From an uncultured Caryophanales bacterium (GTDB taxonomy: Bacteria; Bacillota_I; Bacilli_A; RF39; UBA660): DNA of 50,939 nt. The first letter of the stretch is position 1; the number at the start of each line of letters is the position of its first letter. Positions 8,532 to 17,341 of the stretch are shown one piece after another. Where the stretch lies: NCBI GenBank assembly GCA_946623125.1, contig CAMOQR010000006.1, positions 1-50,939 of the forward strand. Direction: 5' to 3'. A model generated the notes under the pieces. That model was not told the origin of the DNA and did no database searches. It worked only from the letters and a program-made list of their open reading frames with translations. A program made the translations under genes and the position numbers.

Positions 8532-8560
8532 TTGTAAAAAAAAGAAAAAAAAGATATAAT
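8532..8560 (+). promoter_or_regulatory. Promoter of the type VII secretion operon
   Basis: TTGTAA at 8532-8537, a 17-bp spacer and TATAAT at 8555-8560, followed by a GGGGTGAG site and the GTG start of essC at 8597. The ZIP gene is transcribed away on the other strand. Confidence 0.75.
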
Positions 8561-8596
8561 AAAATCGTATAATTAGAATAATAGGGGTGAGTACCA

Positions 8597-11500
8597 GTGA
8601 TTGTTCGTTTAATCAAGAAAAAGAAAATTTACAACTTTACATTACCAACTAAAATCTCCGGTAATTATTGGATTACTGACAATGACTATTTGGGAAACGT
8701 AAGAAACCTTATTAACGTTGAAGAAGAAGATGGAAAATGGAAAATAAAAAGTGACTTTGAAACTAAGATAATGTCTGGAGAAGTAGAAGTAGAATCTGCA
8801 TACTTAAAAGACTACAGCCTTTATTTTTTGAAAATTAATACTGATAATGAATATGTTATTCTATATTGTTCTCCAACATTAGACAAAGAAAGCTTTCGTT
8901 TAAGATTAAAGAATCAAAAAGAATTATTAATAGGAAATCAAAATAAATGTGCAATAACTTATAACTTTCCTTTAATTTCAAGAGAACATGCAAAATTATA
9001 TTACAATAACGGTGTATGGATTATTCAAGATTTAGGAAGTAAATATGGAACTTATGTAAATAATAATGCAATCACAACAAAGAAATTGGAATATGGTGAT
9101 ATTATTTTTATTATGGGATTAAAAATAATTGTATTAAAAGATACCATAATTGTTAATAATATAGGTCAAAATCTATTAATTAATGGAGGATACTTAGAAT
9201 CTGTCGCCTCTATTAATCAAAAACAAGTTGTAATGGATAATCCAGATGAAGAAGCAATTGAATTTTATAAAGAAGATGATTATTTTTATAGAGCCCCAAG
9301 ATTTAAAACAGGAATTCAGGATGCAGTAATTACAATCGATCCGCCTCCAGGAGGAGGAGACGAGAGTGGAGAAAAGACTCCATTAATCTATACTTTAGGA
9401 CCAATGCTTACTATGGCAATGTCATCCATGACAACTGGTATTAGTGCCTTACAAGGAGTTGTAAATGGTACATCAGATTGGTCAACAGCAGCACCTGCTC
9501 TATTAATGACTGGAGCAATGATGACAACCATGATTGTATGGCCTAACCTACAATCAAGATATCAAAGAAAGCTTGCAAAAAGAGCAGCTAAAGAAAGAAC
9601 GGTAAAATACTTAAAATATCTTGATACAAAAAAAGAAGAAATTCAAGGAGAAATGAAAATCCAAAGACAAATCTTAATTGATAACTATCTTCCTCTAGAT
9701 CAAACAAAAGAAATAATTTATCAAAAGAAAAGAAACTTATGGGAAAGAGAAATTGCTCAAGCAGATTTTTTGGATTTAAGACTTGGAGTAGGATCTACAG
9801 AACTAAGAGGTTCAGTAAATATTCCAGACAAACACTTTGAAATAAAGACCGATGAATTATTAAAAGAAGTATATAAAGTAGGAGCACAATCAAAAACATT
9901 AGAAAACGTTCCGGTATCATTAAACTTTATTAGTCGTAATATTGTTGCAATTATTGGTACCGCTGCTAATAAAAAACAGTTTATTGAAGGATTACTATTA
10001 CAGATTTTAGCATACCATAGTTATGAAGACTTAAAGATAGTCGTATTTACAAATGAACAAAACGAGAGTAACTGGGACTTCTTAAAAATTACTCCACACT
10101 GCTGGAACAATAGTAAAACATTCCGTTACTTTGCTGCAAATTTAGATGAAGCAAAAGAAATATCTCTTGAACTAGAAAAAGAAATGCAACAAAGAAAATT
10201 TAGAGATAACAATGGAAAAATGGAAGAAAATTCTGAAGACTATCATTCTTATAAACCATATTATTTAATCATAACAGACGATTATAAAATGGTAAGAGAT
10301 ACAGAATTAATAAAAGATGTTGCAGAAATGTCAATCAATGTTGGATTCAGTTTAGTAGTAATCAGTCCACGATTAATCAATATTCCTAACGAATGTAAAG
10401 CCTTTGTAAGTATAGGAGATAAAAAATCTGGAGTATTTGAAAACGAATTAGTTGCAAACAAGCAAAAAGAGTTTGTAGCAGATTTTGATCCAACATTAAA
10501 TATATATGAATGCTGTAAAATAATTGCCAATATCCCAATTGATATAGCCAAAGAAGAACAAGCACTACCTACCAGCATTTCATTCCTTGAAATGTATAAT
10601 GTAGGTATGGTAGAACAGTTAAATATTCTTAATAGATGGAAAACAAATGATCCAACAAAATCATTACAAGCACCTATTGGATTAGATAAATCAAGAGAAT
10701 TATTTAAACTAGATTTACATGAAAAAGCACATGGCCCACATGGATTAATTGCTGGTATGACTGGTTCTGGTAAATCAGAATTTATCATTAGTTATATCTT
10801 ATCTATGGCAATGAACTATCATCCATATGAAGTTCAATTTGTTTTGATTGACTATAAAGGTGGAGGTTTAACAGGAGCATTTGAAAACCGTGAAACAGGA
10901 ATGAAACTACCACACTTAGCAGGAACAATTACCAACTTGGATACAGTAGAAATGAATCGTTCCTTAGCATCAATTCAATCAGAGCTACGAAAACGTCAAC
11001 GACAATTTAACGTAGCAAGAGATAAATTAAATGAAAGTACAATTGATATTTATAAATATCAAAGTCTATTTAGAAGAGGTCTTGTAGATAAACCAATTTC
11101 CCACTTATTTATTATTTCAGATGAGTTTGCCGAATTAAAAGATCAAAGACCAGAATTCATGGAACAATTAATTTCTACTGCCCGTATCGGACGTTCCTTA
11201 GGAGTTCACTTAATTCTAGCAACCCAGAAGCCAAGTGGTGTTGTTAATGACCAAATCTGGTCAAACTCAAAATTTAGAGTATGTTTAAGGGTTCAGGATA
11301 AATCAGACAGTATGGATATGATCAAATGTCCAGATGCAGCAGAATTAAAAAATACTGGTAGATTTTATTTACAAGTAGGTTATAATGAGTTGTTTGCAAT
11401 GGGACAAGCAGCATGGGCAGGAGCACAGTATTATCCAACTGAAAAAAGAAAGAAAAAAGTAGACCAATCCATTACAATTGTAGATAATGTAGGATCTACT

Positions 11501-13171
11501 ATCAAATCATTAGACACAAAACAAAATGAGGTCGTTGTTCAGTCACAAGGAGAAGAAATTACAAACATTATTCAATATATTATTGCTGAATCTAAAAAAG
11601 AAAATATCCAAGTAGAACAACTATGGTTACCAAGAATTCCAGATGTAATATACATTGAAGATTTAAAAGCAAAATATCATTATCAACCAGTAAAGAATTT
11701 TATTAATCCAATTATTGGAGAATATGATGATCCAGATAATCAGTCACAAAATATCTTAACATTACCTTTATCTACAGAAGGAAATACAATTGTATTTGGA
11801 TCTGCTGGTAATGGTAAAGAATTATTATTAACTGGACTTATTTATTCTGCAATGACAATGTATAATTCTAATGAAGTTAACTTCTATATTCTTGATTTTG
11901 GAGCAGAAACTTTAACAATGTTTAAAAATGCACCACACGTAGGAGAAGTTATTTTATCATCAGAGGCAGAAAAAATTGCAAACTTATTTAAGCTAATTAA
12001 TCAAATTCTAGAAGATAGAAAAAAACTATTTACAGATTATAATGGATCATTTGACTTTTATCTAAATCATGGAGGAAAACAAATTCCATTAATCGTAGTA
12101 ATTATCAATAATGTAGAAGCATTCTTAGAAACATATGAAGATTATGAAGAAATAATTGGTCAAATGACCAGAGATTGCTTAAAATATGGTGTAGTATTTG
12201 TATTCTCAACAAATGGACCAAATACAGTAAGATATAAATTAAGACAGAACTTCAGACAAAATGTATTATTACAATTTAATGATCCAATGGATTATTCTTC
12301 CGTAATTCCAGGAGTACGTAAAAAAGAACCATCAAAAGTATATGGTCGTGGTTTAATATCTTTATCTGGTATTTTTGAATTTCAAACTGCATATTCCTAT
12401 AAAGAAGAAAAAATGAGTGATTACATTAAAGTAATATCTGAAAAATTAAATAAAGTATGTAGTTTTAAAGCACAACATATTCCAATATTACCAGATGTTG
12501 TTTCAGCAGAATATGTATCTCAATACCTAGGTAAGATAAATAAGATTCCAGTAGGAGTTGAAAAAGAATCTCTAAATATCTCAACAATTGATTTAAGTAA
12601 CAAATTTATCTATAATATTACAGGTGATGATATTACCGGCGAACCTAAATTTATTAGAGGATTTGTTAAGAATTTAGTAACAATTGAAAATTCAGAAGCA
12701 ATTGTATTCGATCCTAATAATTTACTAGAAGGTTTTGAATATGAAAGAGTAACTTATAGTACAGATGACTGCAATAACTCTATTACAAAACTAAAAACAG
12801 AATTTGAAAGTGCAGACCCTGCAAAAACAATTTTCTGTATGTTAATCAATGTACAATCTTTCCTTAGTAAAATAGAACCTGCATTAAAAACTGAAATAAC
12901 AGATATTATTCAAAATTCAAAAGCAAAAGGAAATATTCGTTATATTGTAGTAGATACAATTGATGTTATTAAAAATATTAACTTCGAGCCATGGTACAAA
13001 GGAAATGCTGATATGGCAGAAGGAGTATGGATTGGAAATGGAATTGGAAACCAATTCACATTAAAAGTAACAACAAATGCAAGAGCATTAAGAGCAGAAG
13101 TTGCTCCTGGATTTGGATATACAATCAAAAAAGGAAAAGCCGAAATGACAAAATTAATGTCCGACGAATAG
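8597..13171 (+). CDS. essC: Type VII secretion ATPase EssC (FHA, FtsK/SpoIIIE domains)
   Basis: A 1524-aa EssC/YukB-type protein, the motor of Firmicutes type VII secretion (T7SSb). The order is an N-terminal region with an FHA fold (about 102-180, with the SREHAKL and GSKYGTYVNN motifs), then two membrane helices (about 263-287 and 297-316). Three ATPase-like domains follow. D1 has Walker A GMTGSGKS at 720-727 and Walker B with D842/E843. D2 has Walker A GSAGNGKE at 1068-1075. D3 near residues 1340-1524 has no good Walker A. The length is about that of S. aureus EssC. The start is GTG. The partners EsaA, EssA and EssB are not in this window. Confidence 0.93.
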   Translation: MIVRLIKKKKIYNFTLPTKISGNYWITDNDYLGNVRNLINVEEEDGKWKIKSDFETKIMSGEVEVESAYLKDYSLYFLKINTDNEYVILYCSPTLDKESFRLRLKNQKELLIGNQNKCAITYNFPLISREHAKLYYNNGVWIIQDLGSKYGTYVNNNAITTKKLEYGDIIFIMGLKIIVLKDTIIVNNIGQNLLINGGYLESVASINQKQVVMDNPDEEAIEFYKEDDYFYRAPRFKTGIQDAVITIDPPPGGGDESGEKTPLIYTLGPMLTMAMSSMTTGISALQGVVNGTSDWSTAAPALLMTGAMMTTMIVWPNLQSRYQRKLAKRAAKERTVKYLKYLDTKKEEIQGEMKIQRQILIDNYLPLDQTKEIIYQKKRNLWEREIAQADFLDLRLGVGSTELRGSVNIPDKHFEIKTDELLKEVYKVGAQSKTLENVPVSLNFISRNIVAIIGTAANKKQFIEGLLLQILAYHSYEDLKIVVFTNEQNESNWDFLKITPHCWNNSKTFRYFAANLDEAKEISLELEKEMQQRKFRDNNGKMEENSEDYHSYKPYYLIITDDYKMVRDTELIKDVAEMSINVGFSLVVISPRLINIPNECKAFVSIGDKKSGVFENELVANKQKEFVADFDPTLNIYECCKIIANIPIDIAKEEQALPTSISFLEMYNVGMVEQLNILNRWKTNDPTKSLQAPIGLDKSRELFKLDLHEKAHGPHGLIAGMTGSGKSEFIISYILSMAMNYHPYEVQFVLIDYKGGGLTGAFENRETGMKLPHLAGTITNLDTVEMNRSLASIQSELRKRQRQFNVARDKLNESTIDIYKYQSLFRRGLVDKPISHLFIISDEFAELKDQRPEFMEQLISTARIGRSLGVHLILATQKPSGVVNDQIWSNSKFRVCLRVQDKSDSMDMIKCPDAAELKNTGRFYLQVGYNELFAMGQAAWAGAQYYPTEKRKKKVDQSITIVDNVGSTIKSLDTKQNEVVVQSQGEEITNIIQYIIAESKKENIQVEQLWLPRIPDVIYIEDLKAKYHYQPVKNFINPIIGEYDDPDNQSQNILTLPLSTEGNTIVFGSAGNGKELLLTGLIYSAMTMYNSNEVNFYILDFGAETLTMFKNAPHVGEVILSSEAEKIANLFKLINQILEDRKKLFTDYNGSFDFYLNHGGKQIPLIVVIINNVEAFLETYEDYEEIIGQMTRDCLKYGVVFVFSTNGPNTVRYKLRQNFRQNVLLQFNDPMDYSSVIPGVRKKEPSKVYGRGLISLSGIFEFQTAYSYKEEKMSDYIKVISEKLNKVCSFKAQHIPILPDVVSAEYVSQYLGKINKIPVGVEKESLNISTIDLSNKFIYNITGDDITGEPKFIRGFVKNLVTIENSEAIVFDPNNLLEGFEYERVTYSTDDCNNSITKLKTEFESADPAKTIFCMLINVQSFLSKIEPALKTEITDIIQNSKAKGNIRYIVVDTIDVIKNINFEPWYKGNADMAEGVWIGNGIGNQFTLKVTTNARALRAEVAPGFGYTIKKGKAEMTKLMSDE

Positions 13172-13181
13172 GAGAAAAAAT

Positions 13182-13436
13182 ATGAATAATAAAATATTAA
13201 TTGAATTAGAAGTACCTCTAATTGAAAAAAAATATGATATGTTCATTCCTATTAATAAAAAAGTAGGAACAATAAAATCATTAATAGAAAATTCTCTTAT
13301 GGAATTATCTGATAATGCATATGCACCAAGAGCAGATACAAATTTTTATAGTAAAGACACAGGAGATATTTATGATGTAAATAAAACAGTAAGAGAAACG
13401 GATTTAAAAAATGGATCAAGAATTATACTAATATAA
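13182..13436 (+). CDS. yukD: YukD/EsaB-type ubiquitin-like protein
   Basis: An 84-aa protein with the beta-grasp pattern of YukD/EsaB: two N-terminal strands (ILIELEV, YDMFIPI), a helix (IKSLIENSLMEL), and a C-terminal strand ending SRIILI. EsaB is a cytoplasmic regulatory partner of the type VII system and is not conjugated to targets. It lies 10 nt after essC with a GGAG site, clearly in one operon. Length and context agree with the family. Confidence 0.88.
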   Translation: MNNKILIELEVPLIEKKYDMFIPINKKVGTIKSLIENSLMELSDNAYAPRADTNFYSKDTGDIYDVNKTVRETDLKNGSRIILI

Positions 13437-13447
13437 GGAGGCATACT

Positions 13448-14008
13448 ATGAATGAATATAATCAATATGTTACAGCAGTAAACAAAATTTTTGATTATTT
13501 ATCAAAAATGAAGGCTGGCTGGAAAAGTAAAGATAATGACAATTATCAAGAAAAAATTGAAGAATTCAGAAGTGCCGTTATTAGTAATGCAGAAAAATTT
13601 AAAACAGGGGGAGCAATGGTAGGACAGATTCCTGGACAACCAGGAGCAGTTGGGATGCAACAGCAACCTGAAGTAAAACTAGAAATTGCTCCACCACCAA
13701 CAACCGCACCAATAACACCTGCATCATCCGAATCAGAAGAACCTGCTGAAGAAGAAAAAGAAGTAGATCCGGAGGCTCCAATTTCATCCTTTACCGCACC
13801 AGAAAGTCTCCCAGGATCGGGAACTACAACAACATCAGATGGACAATTAAGATTCATTGCAAGAGAACCAGAACCTGAAAGAGTATCTGCTATAGAAATC
13901 CCAACAGTAAACTTAGGTAAAATTGATGAAAAATTAGATACTCCAGATGATGATGATTATGAAGATGATGATGACGACAACAAGGAGGATAAATCAAATG
14001 ATAGATAA
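13448..14008 (+). CDS. Acidic Pro-rich T7SS-operon protein with WXG-like N-terminus
   Basis: A 186-aa protein of unknown family. The first 55 residues are helical and resemble half of a WXG100 protein: GWKSKDNDNYQEKIEEF at 24-40 has the W and the following aromatic in the right places, but Ser replaces the Gly of WxG. From about 56 it becomes low complexity (GQIPGQPGAVGMQQQ, then PPPTTAP). It ends in a very acidic tail with long Asp runs (about 165-180). There is no signal peptide or membrane segment. A strong AAGGAGG site precedes the ATG. It is between yukD and a small helical gene, so a role as a T7SS substrate, chaperone or cytoplasmic adaptor is plausible. Confidence 0.6.
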   Translation: MNEYNQYVTAVNKIFDYLSKMKAGWKSKDNDNYQEKIEEFRSAVISNAEKFKTGGAMVGQIPGQPGAVGMQQQPEVKLEIAPPPTTAPITPASSESEEPAEEEKEVDPEAPISSFTAPESLPGSGTTTTSDGQLRFIAREPEPERVSAIEIPTVNLGKIDEKLDTPDDDDYEDDDDDNKEDKSNDR

Positions 14009-14204
14009 ACTTACCTATGAACAAGTAGAAGAAATAATAAGAGGAATGAGAGAACAAAATAATATTATTAAAAAACTCTTAGAAAACAGAAGCCTACAAG
14101 AATTGAATGATTTTACAGATTCCATAGAAGGATATTGTAAATTTTTAGAAGGTATTATTGAACTAAATAAAGATGCAGATATAGCCATTAAAGGACTAGT
14201 ATAA
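13998..14204 (+). CDS. Small helical T7SS-operon protein
   Basis: A 68-aa protein starting MIDKLTYEQVEEI at the ATG at 13998, which has a GGAGGAT site 8 nt upstream. An earlier in-frame ATG at 13947 would translate the acidic tail of the previous gene out of frame and is rejected. The gene overlaps the previous stop by 11 bp. It is predicted to be almost all alpha-helix, without membrane segments. I do not recognise the family. Tight coupling suggests it acts with the acidic protein. A bidirectional terminator follows immediately. Confidence 0.65.
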   Translation: MIDKLTYEQVEEIIRGMREQNNIIKKLLENRSLQELNDFTDSIEGYCKFLEGIIELNKDADIAIKGLV

Positions 14205-14233
14205 AAAAGGACTTTCATTATGAAAGTCCTTTT
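14205..14233. terminator. Bidirectional terminator after the T7SS operon
   Basis: A perfect 13-bp stem (AAAAGGACTTTCA / TGAAAGTCCTTTT) with loop TTA. The loop is the TAA stop codon of the minus-strand gene at 14218. It has a six-T run on the minus strand and four on the plus strand. Confidence 0.85.
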
Positions 14234-15252
14234 ATCATACGATAAATTTTACATTTAGGAAAATAATATCCTAATATCTGATAATAATAACAACCATTTT
14301 TTTCCATACAAGTAGATCCATAAATACTAAGTCCTAAAGAATTCCCAACACCCTTTGTAATAAACTCTAAGTTATCTTTATTCACAATAATACAGAAATC
14401 AGAAGAAGGAAGATTTAAAGTACTTTTAACTTCATTTAAAGAAAAACACTTTTCTCCAAAATAAATAGTACCAGTATTAGAAACAATGCGAATAGAAGAT
14501 GATGAACTTAAAGATATTTTAAATTTTTCATTTAAATCATGATAAGAATATGAAAGTACATGGATATAATTAGAAGATGCTAAATCCCATAGACTTTTAA
14601 CTTTTGATAAATAAGGATATTTTTTATTATCCAATGTTTCTCCTCCATTAGAAAAATGGATAAATGGTAAAACAATTTCATCATAGTAAGATAAATAGAT
14701 TCCTTGACAATCATTAATAATATGATTAAGACGCTTAATAATACTATCAAAATTTGAAAATTTATTTTGATAAGAAGAAAAAGAAGAATATTCTAAAAAA
14801 GAATTATTAGAAGGAATCGAATGGTTTGAATTCATCATCTCATATGCATAACTATTAAAAAGAACACAAATTGCTTTTAATACTTCATCTCCTAAATAAT
14901 CAGAATAAAATGACAATAAAGCACTAAGCAAAAACTCTCTTAAAGAAACAGTAATAATTTGATGATTCTTTTGTTTGATAAGAATAGAATAATGATCAGC
15001 CATATAACGTGGATCTACTTCATAATCTTTATAATTTAAATTAACTTTTTTCACAATAAAACCATCAACTACTAGATAAATAAGATTTCCTCTAAAAGGA
15101 ATTCGATTTGCTTTAATAAATTGTTGAGAAATATTCTTTAACTGAATATCATCAAGATCCGTTAATTCTTTTGAAAACTCGTATTGAAAACTCATATATA
15201 AATATAAAACATCTTCTCCACCAATATTTTTTATTTCATAGTTTGTAAACAT
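14218..15252 (-). CDS. SpoIID-like protein lacking the catalytic Glu
   Basis: A 344-aa protein recognisably related to SpoIID/LytB. Matches are the central helix region EFLLSALLSF..LGDEVLKAICVLFNSYAY (about 106-137), an FSNGGET stretch like the family's SSSGG, and a C-terminal GNSLGLSIYGS..YYYQILGYYFP in place of GHGVGMSQYGA..YxxILxxYYP. The catalytic Glu of SpoIID falls on Phe115, and the GHG His is not conserved. There is no signal peptide. SpoIID is a lytic transglycosylase of spore engulfment; this copy is probably not one. The start at 15252 has a GGGTGA site; a longer frame to 15318 adds a Phe-rich stretch without a good site. Confidence 0.65.
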   Translation of the reverse strand: MFTNYEIKNIGGEDVLYLYMSFQYEFSKELTDLDDIQLKNISQQFIKANRIPFRGNLIYLVVDGFIVKKVNLNYKDYEVDPRYMADHYSILIKQKNHQIITVSLREFLLSALLSFYSDYLGDEVLKAICVLFNSYAYEMMNSNHSIPSNNSFLEYSSFSSYQNKFSNFDSIIKRLNHIINDCQGIYLSYYDEIVLPFIHFSNGGETLDNKKYPYLSKVKSLWDLASSNYIHVLSYSYHDLNEKFKISLSSSSSIRIVSNTGTIYFGEKCFSLNEVKSTLNLPSSDFCIIVNKDNLEFITKGVGNSLGLSIYGSTCMEKNGCYYYQILGYYFPKCKIYRMIKGLS

Positions 15253-15307
15253 AAAATCACCCAGTAATAGTATGAAAAAAAATGAATAAAATATACAAAA
15301 AAAAGAA

Positions 15308-16276
15308 TTAAAATTCAAAATATTTTAATTCTCTATTATCATTACAATCTAATCCAGAAATATAACTTAAATTAGTAAAAATTTGTTCTAAATCAATAGA
15401 CTTATTATTTAAATAATCATAACTAGCACACATTAATACTTTTGCAAATTTAATAGATTTAAGGTATAAATCTACGAAAGACTCATTACTAGTTTGATTA
15501 TAGATAGCAGGGTGCCTCCAAGTAGCATGATTAGAATTTAAAAAGTTATGCTTATCTTCTAAAGGATAATGGTAACTAATTGCTTCAAAACGATAAGTAC
15601 CATCAGTAGTAAAAGAATCTACAAGTTTATAAATAAATTTCTTAATACCATAGCGATCTTTACGAAACAAACGTAATGCTGTTTTCATTTGCTTTAATGA
15701 CTTATAATAAATAGAGCTCATATCATTTATTTGAAAAGTATTATAAAAAGCATAATCAATGGTTTTATTAAGTTCTTCAGAAAAAGGTTTTGTATCAAAA
15801 CAAAAACCAGTAAGATCAAATTTATAAGGATTACATTTAGCCCTTCTTGATATCATATCATTATCAAGAAATGTTTCCATAAAAGCATGAATATTATTAT
15901 ATTTATGAGTACTAGGAATACTTTTATGAAATACACCTGTACGATACACAATATAAGGGTGTAAGGTAGAATCTAGAGCATAATGACAAATAAATCCTAA
16001 TAGAAAAGAATAAGTATCTTTATCTTTTATATTATTATCTTTCATATAACGTAAAAGATTTAAAAAGAATTCCTGTGATTGACAAGCATGAAAATGATAT
16101 TGAAAACGTCTTATTTTTTTACCAGGAAAAATAGAAAATAAATTATAAAACATTAAACTATCTACACTCTGTCCAAACATTTTACAACGATCTATATCTA
16201 AATAAGATTGTATTTCCTCTGGTAATATATCATAAATATCTTTTGTAAAAAAAGCATGAGTTACAGTTGCAGGCAT
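15308..16276 (-). CDS. Zinc-dependent phospholipase C-like protein
   Basis: A 322-aa protein of the zinc-dependent phospholipase C/S1-P1 type. It starts MPATVTHAFFT, where the His after a short N-terminal stretch is a typical first ligand. It has H98, D102 and H106 in ICHYALDSTLHPY and further His residues (HAFMETFLD, SNHATWRHP). There is no signal peptide, so it may act inside the cell, unlike secreted phospholipase C. The start has a GGGGGGAT site. It lies 55 nt upstream of the SpoIID-like gene on the same strand and is probably cotranscribed. The true substrate is unknown. Confidence 0.75.
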   Translation of the reverse strand: MPATVTHAFFTKDIYDILPEEIQSYLDIDRCKMFGQSVDSLMFYNLFSIFPGKKIRRFQYHFHACQSQEFFLNLLRYMKDNNIKDKDTYSFLLGFICHYALDSTLHPYIVYRTGVFHKSIPSTHKYNNIHAFMETFLDNDMISRRAKCNPYKFDLTGFCFDTKPFSEELNKTIDYAFYNTFQINDMSSIYYKSLKQMKTALRLFRKDRYGIKKFIYKLVDSFTTDGTYRFEAISYHYPLEDKHNFLNSNHATWRHPAIYNQTSNESFVDLYLKSIKFAKVLMCASYDYLNNKSIDLEQIFTNLSYISGLDCNDNRELKYFEF

Positions 16277-16360
16277 ATAATCCCCCCTAAAAACAAATTA
16301 TAGTTTATATTATATCACATAAAAAGTATAAATTTTACTACTTTTTAGAAATAATTATGA

Positions 16361-16366
16361 TATAAT
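16361..16366 (+). promoter_or_regulatory. Likely -10 element for the Abi-HtrA operon
   Basis: TATAAT lies 19 bp upstream of the ATG at 16385, with a GGGTGAG ribosome binding site between. No convincing -35 is seen. Confidence 0.5.
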
Positions 16367-16384
16367 TTATAATAGGGTGAGAAT

Positions 16385-17341
16385 ATGATAGAAAAACAGT
16401 TTAAAAACTTAGATGAACAAGTCGAAATATTCAAACACAAGGGAATGATTATAAAAGATGAAAAGTATACAAAACAAGTTTTACTAAGAGAAAATTATTT
16501 CTTTTTAAATGGATATAGACATTTATTCTTAATATCAGAAACAGATAAAAGATTTAAAGAAGGTACAACTTTTGAAGAAATGTATAGCCTATTTTTATTT
16601 GATCGTTCCTTTAGAAATGTACTTTTTAAGTACTTATTAGTAATTGAAAATAACTTAAAATCTATTACTTCTTACCAATTATCAAAAAAATATGGATATA
16701 GAGAAAGAGATTATTTAAAACCAAAAAACTTTACACAAGAACCACAAAGACAAGCTCAATTAGATGATTTGTTAAAAAAGATGAAAAGACAAATTAGAGT
16801 AAATGGTTCACAACATAGTGCAACTCTACACTATGTATCAAATTATGGATATATTCCATTATGGATATTAGTTAAAGTATTATCATTTGGAATTGTAAGT
16901 GAATTGTTTTCTGTACTAAAAAAAGAAGATCAAAAAGATATAGCAAAAGTATATGAAATAAGTCCAGAGACAATGATGGTATATTTACCAATTTTAGCAA
17001 ATTATAGAAATCTATGTGCTCATGAAGATATCTTATATGAAAACAAAACACAAAAATCAATAGATGATACAGTATTCCATCAGTTATTAAGAATAAAAAA
17101 AATGGATGATGAATTTATACAAGGAAAAAATGATTTATTTGCATTAATTATTATTATGAAACAAATGCTAAGTTCAGAAGATTTTAAAAATATGACAGTA
17201 GAACTAGATAATATTATAGAAACATTAAATTATAATTTAAATACAATAGAAATTGGAGCTGTACTAAATAAAATGGGATTTCCAATCAATTGGAAAGATT
17301 TAGCCAATATTGAAAGGAGTAGAATAGATGATGAGTCATAA
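16385..17341 (+). CDS. Abi family protein (AbiD/AbiF-type, HEPN motif)
   Basis: A 318-aa protein of the Abi_2 type, a family containing lactococcal abortive-infection proteins AbiD and AbiF. Typical features are the N-terminal L..RGM-like entry (FKHKGMIIKDE), FLFDRSFRNVLFKYLLVIENNLKS at about 70-93, and the C-terminal YRNLCAHEDILY, which supplies an RxxxxH motif (R208, H213) as in HEPN ribonucleases. Related proteins cause growth arrest on phage infection, but function here is inferred. It overlaps the htrA-like gene by 14 bp. Confidence 0.8.
   Translation: MIEKQFKNLDEQVEIFKHKGMIIKDEKYTKQVLLRENYFFLNGYRHLFLISETDKRFKEGTTFEEMYSLFLFDRSFRNVLFKYLLVIENNLKSITSYQLSKKYGYRERDYLKPKNFTQEPQRQAQLDDLLKKMKRQIRVNGSQHSATLHYVSNYGYIPLWILVKVLSFGIVSELFSVLKKEDQKDIAKVYEISPETMMVYLPILANYRNLCAHEDILYENKTQKSIDDTVFHQLLRIKKMDDEFIQGKNDLFALIIIMKQMLSSEDFKNMTVELDNIIETLNYNLNTIEIGAVLNKMGFPINWKDLANIERSRIDDES

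Noticed and set aside
10282-10788. A 168-aa minus-strand frame inside essC
   Set aside because: It is a shadow of a long coding region, without a site or family match.
13947-13997. Longer start for the 68-aa T7SS protein
   Set aside because: It reads the Asp-rich codons of the previous gene in another frame (Met-rich); the site at 13984 points to 13998.
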